A DNA stretch of 20,000 nucleotides, from assembly GCA_001586965.3 (NCBI GenBank), contig LUCW03000746.1, positions 37,501 through 57,500 of the forward strand, given 5' to 3'. The notes under the pieces were generated by a model, which searched no databases, had not been told where the DNA came from, and was given only the letters and a program-made list of their open reading frames with translations. Within the stretch, counting starts at the first letter, position 1. The number at the start of each line of letters is the position of its first letter. A program made the translations under genes and the position numbers. This document shows, in pieces, positions 1 through 20,000 of the stretch. The DNA is from Sphaeroforma sirkka. Its lineage: Eukaryota; Opisthokonta; Ichthyosporea; Ichthyophonida.

Positions 1-162
1 ACCCCTGTTCTTCCTACCGACACAAACCACATCAAGCCTATCCCAAATATTGCTACCGTCACATACCACATGAAGCCTGTACCGATCCACGAGACCCGCG
101 ACATCCTGCCCACCGATCTCATTCCAGCCCACATGAGGAATGCCAGTACTGTGGTCAGATGA
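1..162 (+). CDS. C-terminal end of an unidentified protein (partial, 5' end outside window)
   Basis: Frame 1 is open from the first base to a TGA at 160-162 (53 codons), with no start codon needed, so this would be the last exon or end of a gene that begins upstream. The peptide has mixed, protein-like composition and an imperfect internal repeat: HIKPIP and HMKPVP lie about 15 residues apart, and the DNA under them is also similar. I do not recognise a family. The stretch is short enough to be open by chance, so the call rests mainly on composition. No AATAAA signal is visible between the stop and the next ORF. Confidence 0.4.
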   Translation, partial: TPVLPTDTNHIKPIPNIATVTYHMKPVPIHETRDILPTDLIPAHMRNASTVVR

Positions 163-392
163 GCTAGCACGAAGAGAGTCAGGAGACCTGTAGGTAGACA
201 TAATAGCATTGGAAGAGAGGTATACGATTCATCAACGATTATATCAAGTTGTAGTCAGCTATCTTTATATATCCCTATACTGTGTAATTATGAGATTTTT
301 TCCGGCTTACAATTGAATTTGATTGGACTATTGTGAGATGATGACACGAATATGTATGTCTAACCTCTTAACAACGACCTCTCTAGACGCAC
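163..392. other. intergenic, nothing recognised
   Basis: This is AT-richer sequence between the stop at 160-162 and the next candidate gene. I see no clear promoter element, polyadenylation signal or repeat. Confidence 0.5.
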
Positions 393-734
393 ATGCAAGA
401 GCCATACGAAGGAGCGTGTGTAAAGGCGAATGCCGATACGAACATACGACAAAACAGAGCCGAAGGTCTGATACACCGCACACAGTATCCGTCTATAGAA
501 AAGGAGACGCACATCCCGATGCCATACGAAATTGGCAGATATTTGAGACATTTGGGTATAAAATTGGAGCAGGCGAGCTTATTGACACACAAAGCCGGGC
601 CAAAACAAACACCACCAAACATGCCTGGGAACACCAACGGTGTCGCCAAAATGGTCGAACATATTGCCGCTTTAGCCGCATTCCGTCCGCCGGGAGTTGC
701 GTCAAACTATAATCAATCGCGAATAGATAGATAG
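393..734 (+). CDS. candidate mitochondrial ribosomal protein uL30m (L30-like)
   Basis: The 113-codon ORF starts at the first ATG after an in-frame TAG (384-386) and ends at TAG 732-734. Residues about 29-88 show a pattern like the uL30 fold: a Thr-Gln..Ser-Ile strand, then PYEIGRYLRHLGIK (compare the helix ending L..LGL in uL30), a LLTHK strand, and NTNGVAKMVEHIAAL (compare the NxP...K.V.HL helix of bacterial and mitochondrial L30). uL30m is a small large-subunit protein of the mitochondrial ribosome, and about 110 residues is a usual size. The similarity was judged by eye from recalled family patterns and is not strong. A second ORF (323-712) overlaps in another frame but looks less protein-like. 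There is a small internal DNA repeat: 'gacgcacat' followed by 'gccatacgaa' occurs near 385-412 and again near 505-531. Confidence 0.4.
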   Translation: MQEPYEGACVKANADTNIRQNRAEGLIHRTQYPSIEKETHIPMPYEIGRYLRHLGIKLEQASLLTHKAGPKQTPPNMPGNTNGVAKMVEHIAALAAFRPPGVASNYNQSRIDR

Positions 735-776
735 AGAGAGGGGGTGAGATCAGAGATGGGATTGGGATGCAGCCAC

Positions 777-802
777 AGGGTTTTAGGGTTTTAGGGTTTA
801 CA
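777..802 (+). repeat. short interstitial telomere-like repeat (TTTTAGGG)
   Basis: The sequence holds two full TTTTAGGG octamers preceded by AGGG and followed by TTTA, so about three units in tandem. Related CCCTAAAA words recur on the + strand around 12818-12836 and a CCCTA word at about 2951. TTTTAGGG is a known telomere variant in some eukaryotes; whether it is this organism's telomere repeat is unknown. Confidence 0.5.
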
Positions 803-989
803 TCAGGCGAGTCCCACGACTTTTTTTCTGCGTGCGCGATAGATGTGGAGTGTGCCCCGCATGCCTGGGTGGGCCAATCGCAATCGTGCAGTTTAAGGGT
901 TTCCCATGGCTTGGCTTGCAAACTGTACCTTGTGGCTCCACAAAGGGGAAGAACCATTCCCAAAACAATACCCTCCGATGGGTGTGTGT

Positions 990-1021
990 GGGTTGGGGGG
1001 GGGGATGGGGTATGTGGGGGG
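990..1021 (+). other. G-quadruplex-type G cluster
   Basis: Four G runs of at least three (990-992, 995-1004, 1007-1010 and 1016-1021) are separated by loops of 2, 2 and 5 bases. This fits the standard intramolecular quadruplex pattern on the + strand. There is no gene close enough to give it an obvious role. Confidence 0.6.
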
Positions 1022-1214
1022 TCTTACTCGATTTTTCATTTGCGTACACCCCATTGCTCTTGTACATGACATACGATGAACTGTGATCCGTGCACAGCGG
1101 GGTTTTTAGGAAACTCTAAAACAGCATCATTTACCGCATGCGGAGGCTTGCGAATGCCCCATACGCAACGAATGCGCGCCTGGCCCCGATTTGGGTGAGG
1201 TATCAATCGCCCCT

Positions 1215-2195
1215 GTGTGTGTAGTCACTATCTGAACTCACCTGGTCGTATAGCCGACCTGTACGACCGACAGGGCTCATAATAAATAGAAAGCGCACGT
1301 GTATGTTTGTTGTATATGTGTGCGTAGTTTCTATTCATATCAAATCACATCATCGTATGGTTAAAATCAGACATGTACGACAGATAAGGCTCATAATCAA
1401 TAGCGTGTGCGTGTACATGTCCATTGTGTATGTGTGCCTAGCTTTGGTTAGTATCAAATCACATTGTCGTATTTTTGGTATCAGGCCTGTCCAAGGCATG
1501 AATGCCCTCATAAAAAGATTGTGAACGGGTATGTTTATTGTATATATGTGCGTGGTTTATATACATATCAAATCACATTGTCGTATGTTTAGTATCCGAC
1601 CAGTACGACCGACAGGGCTCATAATAAATAGAGTGCGCGCGTGCATGTTTGTTGTATATATGTGCGTAGTTTCTATTTATATCAAATCACATTGCCGTAT
1701 TATTGGTATCAGGCCTGTCCAATTTATTAACGCCATCATAACAAGCCTGTCATCGTGTATGTGTGCGTGGTTTCGATGTATCTGAAATCACATTGTCGTA
1801 TTTTTGATATCAGACCTGTACGACAGACAAGGCTCATAATCAATAGCGTGTGCATGTATATGTTTGTTGTGTATGTGTGCGTAACCTTTAATGGTATCTA
1901 ATCATATTGTTGTATTTTTGGTATCAGGCCTGTCCAACGCATGAAAGCCATCTTAGAAAGCCTGTGCGAGTACATGTTTGTTGTATGTGTGTACGTAACC
2001 TCTATTTATATCAAATTACATTGCTGTATTATTGGTATCAGACCTGTCCGAGAGGTGAAGCTCGTGATAAATAGCATGTGCGCGCACATGTTTGTTGTAT
2101 AGGCGTACGTAACCACTGTTAGCATCAAATTTTTATGGTATCAAACCAATCCCAACGAATTAACGCTATCATAAAAAGCCTATGCGCGTGTGTGT
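1215..2195 (+). repeat. 114-bp tandem repeat with alternating A/B subtypes (228-bp dimer)
   Basis: The unit start 'atgtttgttgtat' (or a close variant) recurs at 1303, 1417, 1531, 1645, 1860, 1974 and 2088, so most steps are exactly 114 bp; one monomer near 1755 is shortened by about 10 bp and a partial unit precedes 1303. All units share a core like 'atcaaatcacattgtcgta'. Two end types alternate: A ends 'ggctcataat(a/c)aatag', and B carries 'aggcctgtcca...' then 'catcataaaaagcct'. The two short ORFs here (1303-1524 and 1531-1785) are side effects: 114 is 38 codons, so an open frame carries across units. Confidence 0.85.
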
Positions 2196-3078
2196 GGAGA
2201 TGCAAATGGACATTAAGGCTGACTACAATAAACCAATCTTAATCAAGAACTACTGTCCCATCGTGTATGTGCACACATTCGCGTTCTTCACATGAGTTTA
2301 AACAGACTCGCATGACATGCTGACAATCTGGCATACAACATGCTATATACACCAGACAACACAGCATGTACAAGCTTCACAAGCTTACAACCTACACACC
2401 TTGGGATAAAGCCATAACTTCAGCTTAGTGATTGCCTGATCAATATAACCCGGTCGATCTCGTGGGCCTCGGTCTACAGCATCCGCCATAGTCGCCAGTG
2501 TTCATCACATGCACGTATCTGCTAAAATATCAAGATAACTGCAGTATGTATAAGAGATAGGGATACCTCTCAATGACTCTATTTCGGTGTGTGTATCTAG
2601 AAATTATGATATGAATCTCTCAATGGGAGAAGGATGATGTCTCTGTACCTAAGAAGGGAGGGGGTCTTCGAGGTAAATTTGTGTTGGAATTAAGATTGCA
2701 ATCGATAATATTAGTCAGCCAGTTGAGGTTCTATTTACCACATCGTTCCTAACCAGTCGCTTATGCTCACGAATGTACCGTAGTGCACGTGTTTAAAACA
2801 TGCATACTTCAGGCATAGTCTCTTACTGGACTTCTGCAGTGGTCGGCCCCCTGTCCTACCCTATACTAGACTGCTACTATACGCTATATTTACCTGCGTC
2901 AGTCGAATGGTTATGACATAGGTTTCCAGGGTTTCAACCCTTTCATAAAACCCTAGACCAGATTTGAGCCCCAATCATTATCAGGGCCCACAAACTATGA
3001 CAGGCCTCAGGACAAAATGATGGATATCCGTGTGGGAGTAAATATCTGAATTTAAAAAAAACAACAAAAAAAGTATAG

Positions 3079-3106
3079 TCCACGGACTTTTAGTCCGTTG
3101 TGGTAT
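3079..3106. repeat. short inverted repeat (hairpin)
   Basis: 'ccacggac' is followed after a T-rich loop by 'gtccgttgtgg', giving an 8-bp stem with a small bulge. An A-rich tract lies just before it. It has no assigned function. Confidence 0.4.
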
Positions 3107-3663
3107 GTTTTTATTCTCTAGAGGGTCATGATAGTATTGGCTGTACATAGTGTTGTACTACTGTGAGTCTGTGTCTCTGGTACATAAATACTCTTACTAG
3201 TCTTTCGTGATATTTAGCGGCCGCCCAAAGGCACGTATTTTTTAAGATCACAGGATATCGTCGTGATCTTGTGAGATTGTAGCCTGTAGGTTTCATGTAC
3301 TGTGGACAGAATAAAACACCGTACACGAGACATAGAAATGAAGGATTCAGCAAAAAAGTGTATATGACGTACAGATAAAAGCAAAGCCTTCTGATTTTTT
3401 TAAACAAAAGATTTATTCTCATTGTCTTTATTTTTATAGCACGCATAGAGTACATAGCATATTCTCGTAGTTGTGTACATGATGATTGGTTATTGGTTCA
3501 CCTTCTCGCTTGTCCTTTGAATTTAGTATCGGATCTTATTTTAGTCTAATTTGATTGTATATAGTATATAGGAGAGCTGATGGTACCAGTTGCGAGAGTG
3601 AACTTCTCTACCAACGGCGTAGCTGAGTGCACGCACTATAATGTATCGGTGCATAAGCACTCA

Positions 3664-3755
3664 TACGTATTTGAGTAGGTACTTATACGTATTTGTGTAG
3701 GTACGTATCTGAGTCGGTACCATGTACTACTTGTACGCAAGTATCTGAGTAAGTC
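3664..3755 (+). repeat. short degenerate tandem repeat (TACGTATNTGAGTAGGTAC type)
   Basis: About four imperfect copies of a unit like 'tacgtatttgagtaggtac' follow one another at roughly 20-22-bp spacing, degrading toward 3755. Confidence 0.55.
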
Positions 3756-4163
3756 GTTTGTTTTGCTTTTGTTTTTGTTTTTGGGGTCAAGTTTGAGAGA
3801 TTGCTCCCCAAATATGATAAGTCAGCTGGTCACCTATCATTGGCGTGACTGTATTTGTGGGCTGATCCTGAACCCCCCACTCCCCCCACCCTATACTCTC
3901 CGTGACAGAAACCATACTGTATGATTATCTGCAGAGTACGTGATGCTTGGTTATGGCTATAGGTAGAAAACGTCTAACTAGCAGACCCGGTTGACTTGTG
4001 CGTTGTAACGGGTGTAGTGTATCAGTGCGTGCTAGTATCTGGCAGTGCTGAATTGCTCGTTAATTGACGAGCAGTAGACGTTAAGTGATAGCGTTTACGC
4101 CTATATGTGCGACTGTTCAAAACAGTGGCACCTGAAAAACGAAACGCTTCGGAAGTCCCGGGA

Positions 4164-4164
<1 letters not shown>

Positions 4165-4242
<78 letters not shown>

Positions 4243-4280
4243 TTGTATGTATACGCATATATTTATATATATATATATCC
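4165..4280. repeat. (CATA)n / (TA)n microsatellite
   Basis: Seven CATA-type units run into a (TA)n tract with a few interruptions. It lies about 260 bp downstream of the DP stop codon. The several poly-Tyr/Ile ORFs across it are artefacts. Confidence 0.9.
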
Positions 4281-4538
4281 ATGTATAGACCTGCAGCGAT
4301 GTGCATGAGGGATAGCTTGGCACGAACACTACAACATATGGGTAGGTAAATGTAGGCTTAGCCTAAGGTGGATACCGGTATTGGTGTGCTTGTAGCAGAA
4401 ATGTGTACTAGTGCTCGTACAGTTCATATCCCCATGCTTGTAGATTGCAAAGGCTGTGACTTGTACTGGTCCATGGACTCAGCCATTCCGTATATAATGT
4501 GTAGTCTATATAGATCTTATATGTCTATCCCGGTTGAT

Positions 4539-15545
<11,007 letters not shown>

Positions 15546-16440
15546 GTTGAAGTGGACGTTGAATGAATGGGGGCGTGTAATCAACACAGTGAACATGAAT
15601 TCGTGCGAATCTATATTCACACAATATGAAAGTGAATAGACATAGAGCAAAAACGCACCGTGTGGGTGCGTGTGCATACGAGTGCCAGTTGTCTATGGTA
15701 TCTACGACAATACGTGATACTTGAAGCCAATCAACTTCCAATAGCACTCAGTGTGTATTCGTGGGGTTCGAAGTTGATATATCTACATCTATAGCTGATG
15801 TATGAGATACCAGTATATCTCTTTCGACGTAACGATAGGCGTGTAAGCTCTGCGGTCACTGATTCTCGCTATACCGTCTGGTAGTGGTTCTATCATCTAT
15901 GTCGCATTCCGCCACTGTACAAATAAAACAAAGCGTACGAACTTTACATGTATAATAAATATATCCGTAGAGACAACTGTTATAGCCTCTGTATGATAAA
16001 TAAATACATACTACTTCTGTACACAGCAGGCTATATTTCAACGACACAGCCATATAAATGCACCCAAACCCCTACCACAAAGCCGATATATTTAATATTA
16101 CGCAATCGCGATTACGCCATCCACATCAGACCGGTACTATATAGAGAGAATGCTAACCTCAATACATACGTCTGCGTTAAAAATGTATACGTTAGATACG
16201 TATACGTTTAACAATTAATTGCTTTGTTTGTCACTTCGGGTGCGTTTTCAGGCCGCTGAGGTGCAAAGTGCTGATAATGATTTCCTGAAAGTGTCCGTTC
16301 AATGCACATATTAGGTTTTTGAAACGTTTTAAAGTTTACCACCACAACAAATAAGCGTTTGCTTTTGGGACCCCTTTTAAAACGGAATGAGGTTATAGAT
16401 CGCAATCACATAAACTCGATTATTTTTTTAAATTATTTAG
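15546..16440. promoter_or_regulatory. 5' region of the DP gene; possible divergent promoter region
   Basis: This stretch lies between the DP start codon and the first candidate exon of the oppositely oriented gene at 16441, so promoters of both may be here. I see no firm TATA, initiator or E2F consensus. A short + strand open frame after an acceptor-like TTTTCAG (from 16252, encoding AAEVQSADNDFLKVSV) looks protein-like but ends at TAG without a good donor. The 87-codon ORF at 15948-16211 is not convincing. Confidence 0.3.
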
Positions 16441-17224
16441 TACTAATTCCCGGTACAAAGCCAAGCCGATTTTATGGGACGGAGCCTCTGAGCGGAATAC
16501 ACCCACACGGGTTAAAATAAAAGAGTTTGCACCAATCAAAAGTCTTTACAGTTCCGCTTTTTTTGGGATTGATAGTACGTTTTCTGGTTTCACCGGAAAC
16601 AAAAGAGTTTGATACTTTATATAGCAAAATAGGAAAGTGTATTAGCGTAAGTTATTGAACTGATATGAAATAAAACATTAATAAAGGTGCATATGAAAAT
16701 GTATTTACGTTTTTATAGCCAATTAATACTGACTTTGTTACTCTGAGCTCTGACTTCGACACTTTTTAGTCGCTGACAAGTTGCGCGTCGAATTTATATT
16801 TATATAACAAGATGCTCCGATAGGGTGAACTACATATGACATCACTGACAAGTCATTGTTTTTTCAGATGCATATCTCGCAAATCTTTGGGCATTCGGCG
16901 GTTTCTATGCATGATGCGATCTGCTTTATGTAAGTATGTATACATGTGACTGTGTATGTTGATTTGGATGTGTATGTGTATATATATATGAAGTATATAT
17001 TTATTATATAAAAATATGAGTATGTTCATTTATGTATACATTACCGACGTGTGTTATCGACGTGTACTTTTTCATGTTATATCAAGATCTTAAAAAGCCT
17101 TTATTAGGAAAAGCTGGTTTGTATTTTACTATCTAGCTTATCGCAATACATTGCAAACTTATCGACTGAAATTAAAAGAAAAATAACGAATGCTACGCAC
17201 TTTAACTCGGTTGAGAATCAATAG
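16441..17224 (+). CDS. unrecognised spliced gene: last three candidate exons, with one frame break
   Basis: Candidate exons are 16441-16646, 16868-16929 and 17137-17224. The first follows TTTTTTTAAATTATTTAG and ends AGC|GTAAGT. The second lies between TTGTTTTTTCAG, with a CACTGAC branch-like site about 20 bp upstream, and TTTAT|GTAAGT. The third follows TATTTTACTATCTAG and ends at TAG 17222-17224. Phases agree at both joints, and the introns (221 and 207 bp) match the short DP introns. The C-terminus reads FGHSAVSMHDAICFI, then LSQYIANLSTEIKRKI, ending FNSVENQ. In the first exon two frames are open: one (16442 on, YKAKPILWDGASERNTPTR) stops at TGA 16610-16612, while the other (to 16646) fits exon 2. 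One surplus base, perhaps in the AAAA at 16601-16604, would explain this. I do not recognise the protein; it could be a pseudogene. Confidence 0.38.
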
Positions 17225-17355
17225 GACATTTCCAAATAGTATAAAGATAGTCAGTATGGTCACAGTGGCTCCGAACGATCTGAACGCGAAAGTTTCCAAA
17301 CGCCAAGGTGTGATACTATTATTTTGGGATTATGACTCGTAAATATGGAATATGA
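17225..17355. other. spacer between the candidate gene and the TAA array
   Basis: Short unique sequence, perhaps 3' untranslated region of the + strand gene. It contains 'gaacgcgaaagt' at about 17281, one mismatch from an E2F site, but too far from the DP start to assign. Confidence 0.3.
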
Positions 17356-17765
17356 TTATATTGATTTCATTTTATTTAATATGTAATAATAATATATATG
17401 TAATAATATATATACAATAATATGTGTGTATGTAATAATAATAATGGATGTGTACATGTAATATAATAATAATATGTATGTGTAAATAATAATGTGTAAT
17501 AATATAATATAATAATAATATGTATGTGTAATAATATATATAATAATAATAATATATGTGTTATGTGTAATAATGTGTAATATGTATAATAATAATATAT
17601 AATAATGCATAATAATAATGTAGCAAATAATAATATGCAACATATATTATGTATGTATGTATGTAGCGTAAATATGCAATAATAACAATAATAATAATAG
17701 CCATATAATGTGTAATAATGTAATAATAATAATACAATGCAATAATAATAATATGTATGTAATAT

Positions 17766-17804
<39 letters not shown>

Positions 17805-18240
17805 TATGTGTAATAATGTAATAATAATAATGTGTGTATGTAATAATATGTGTGTAATAATAATAATAATGTAATAACCAATAATATGTAATAATAATAT
17901 GATAATAATAATATATGTAATAGCCAATGTATGTATAATGCAATGTAACAATAATAATAATAATAATAATAATATAAATAATAATGTAATAATAATAATA
18001 ATAATAATGTAATAATAATAATAATAATATATATAATAATGTAATAATATGTATGTGTAATAATAATAATAATAATAATAGCCAATAATATGTGTGTGTG
18101 CATATGTAATAATAATAATATAATAATGTGTAATAATATGTATGTAATGTAATGCATGCCAATATAATAATAATGTGCCAATATGTAATAATAATGTGTA
18201 TGTAATGTAATAATAATATGTAATAAGCAATAATAATAAT

Positions 18241-18274
<34 letters not shown>

Positions 18275-18300
18275 GCAATAATATAATAATAATAATAATG

Positions 18301-18332
<32 letters not shown>

Positions 18333-18583
18333 TAATAATATAATAATATGTGTAATAATAATAATAATAAACATATCAATAACAATAATAATAATACGCA
18401 ATAATGCATAATAATAGTGTGTAATAATAATGTGTGTATGTGTAATAATATATGTGCTAATATATGTATGTATAATAATAATGTGCAATATGCGTAATGT
18501 GTAATAAGCCAATAATAATAATGTATAATAATGGTAATAATAATAATGCCAGCAATAATATGCAATAATAATGTAATAACAAT

Positions 18584-18647
<64 letters not shown>

Positions 18648-18705
18648 TATAATAATAATAATAATAATATGTAATAATAATGCATGCAATAATAATAATA
18701 ATAAT

Positions 18706-18738
<33 letters not shown>

Positions 18739-18910
18739 CAGTAATAATAATAATAATAATAATCAATAATAATAATAATGTGTATGTATAATAATATCAA
18801 TGTGTAATAATGTAATATGTATAATGTGTGTAATATGTGTACAATAACCATGTAATAATAATAAGCCAATAATAATAATAATAATAATAATAATACATGT
18901 AATAATAATA

Positions 18911-18941
<31 letters not shown>

Positions 18942-19272
18942 GTGTGTGTGTGTAAGACCAATATGCCAATAATAATAATGTAATAATAATAATAATGGCA
19001 TACCAATAATACATAATAATAATACGTAATAATAATAATAATAGCATAATGTAATAATATGCAATAATAATAATAATAATAATAAGTAATAATAATGTAA
19101 CCATAATAATAATGTATAATAATAGCCAATAATAATAACATGTGTAGTAATAACTGTAATAATATAATAATATACAGCCAATAATGTATAATAAACCAAT
19201 GTGTATAATAATAATAATAATGTGTAATAACCAATGTAATAATAATATGTAATAATAATGTGTAATTGTAAT

Positions 19273-19306
<34 letters not shown>

Positions 19307-19693
19307 TAATAATAATCAATAATAATATGTAATAATAATAATATGTAATAATAATAATGTAATGTGTGTATAATAATAATAATAATAATAGCCAATTATG
19401 TAATGTGTATGGCAATATTAATAATAATAATAATCAATAATGTAATAATAATAATAATAATATGCAGCCAATGCAATATGTAATAATATGTAATGTGTAA
19501 TAATATAATTGTTTGTGTGTAATAAATATGCAATAATAATGCAATGCCAACCAATAATAATAATGCAATGTAATGTGCCAATATCAATATGTAATGTAAT
19601 AATAATAATAATAATAATAATGCCAATAATAATAATAATGTAATAATAATAATAACCAATAATAATAATAATGTAATGTATGTAATAATAATA

Positions 19694-19730
<37 letters not shown>

Positions 19731-19785
19731 TGTATGTGTGGCCAATAATATGTGCAATAATATGGCATGCAATAATAATAATAAT

Positions 19786-19823
<38 letters not shown>

Positions 19824-20000
19824 CAATAATACATAATAATAATAATAAATAATAATAATAATAATAATAAGTATAATGTGTAATAATATATAATAATAAT
19901 AATAATAATAATGTGTAATAACAATAATAATATATATAATAATATGTATGCATGTAATAATAATGTGTATGTAATAATAATGTGTAATAATATGTAATAT
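17356..20000 (+). repeat. giant (TAA)n compound array, continuing past the window end
   Basis: More than 2.6 kb consist of TAA/AAT trinucleotide runs broken by short words, mainly TGTG, TATG, GCCAAT/ACCAAT and ATGCAAT. The + strand has almost no C and few TT, so the minus strand almost lacks stop codons; hence a false 679-codon Ile/Tyr/Leu ORF at 19415-17376 and several others. No gene is hidden in it as far as I can see. Confidence 0.97.

Larger units (their letters stand above)
735..1214. other. intergenic segment with telomere-like and G-rich motifs
   Basis: No convincing gene is present. The overlapping ORFs here on both strands (for example 767-1069 + and 493-963 -) have no family resemblance and shadow one another. 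The two notable elements, telomere-like octamers and a G cluster, are listed separately. Confidence 0.5.
2196..4164. other. long intergenic stretch, no gene recognised
   Basis: I find no convincing coding region on either strand. The only ORF of note (3126-3455, minus, 109 codons) has no recognisable domain. A telomere-like CCCTA word is at about 2951. Minor repeats are listed separately. TTTATT words at about 3110 and 3410-3430 would be AATAAA on the minus strand, but they lie more than 1 kb past the DP stop codon, so I do not assign them. Confidence 0.5.

Noticed and set aside
1215..2195. CRISPR-like direct repeats
   Set aside because: The whole 114-bp unit is repeated and no unique spacers are present; the host is eukaryotic.
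3126..3455. 109-codon minus-strand ORF with Leu/Phe/Tyr-rich stretches
   Set aside because: No recognisable domain, irregular composition and no splice or gene context. It is most likely a chance ORF in AT-rich DNA.
17281..17292. E2F-site-like sequence as autoregulation of the DP gene
   Set aside because: It has one mismatch to consensus and lies about 1.7 kb from the DP start, beyond another candidate gene.
17376..19415. 679-codon minus-strand ORF (Ile/Tyr/Leu)
   Set aside because: It is a read-through of ATT/TTA/TAT units on the strand that cannot form TAA stops; similar ORFs exist in several frames of the same array.

Overview
This is a nuclear eukaryotic window. It shows GT-AG introns, a spliced regulatory gene with very long Gln/Thr/Pro-rich segments, and an unusually heavy load of microsatellites and minisatellites. 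The gene content and an 18S-type rRNA fragment fit a unicellular opisthokont/holozoan (ichthyosporean-like), but that placement is inference from recalled family sequences, not a search.

Layout. 1-162: C-terminal end of a + strand reading frame entering from outside the window. 393-734: small + strand ORF resembling mitochondrial ribosomal protein uL30m. 735-1200: intergenic, with TTTTAGGG telomere-like octamers and a G-quadruplex-type G cluster. About 1215-2195: a 114-bp tandem repeat in which two subtypes alternate (228-bp dimer). 2196-4538: mostly featureless DNA with short repeats and a (CATA)n/(TA)n tract.

15545-4539 (minus strand): one ten-exon gene for the E2F dimerisation partner (DP/TFDP family). 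I rebuilt it from splice sites whose phases agree at all nine junctions. Exons 6-10 encode the winged-helix DNA-binding domain, the dimerisation helix, the DP-specific beta domain and a Pro-rich tail. Exons 1-5 add about 830 residues of low-complexity Q/T/P/N-rich sequence upstream, which animal DP proteins lack. The only break is one surplus base (or two missing) in the CAA/CAG tract of exon 5. The introns are full of repeats: a 238-bp 18S rRNA gene fragment (intron 8), decayed partial copies of exons 5 and 6 (introns 4 and 5), a 54-bp minisatellite (intron 4), and long CA, AT and CATA tracts.

16441-17224 (+): three candidate exons of an unrecognised gene with good splice sites and matching phases. 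It is divergent from the DP gene, and its first exon also carries a one-base frame break. 17356-20000: at least 2.6 kb of (TAA)n array, interspersed with short TGTG/TATG/CCAAT words and running off the end of the window. The many long 'ORFs' in the microsatellites are composition artefacts.

No operons, prokaryotic features, CRISPR arrays, tRNAs or intact transposons were seen.
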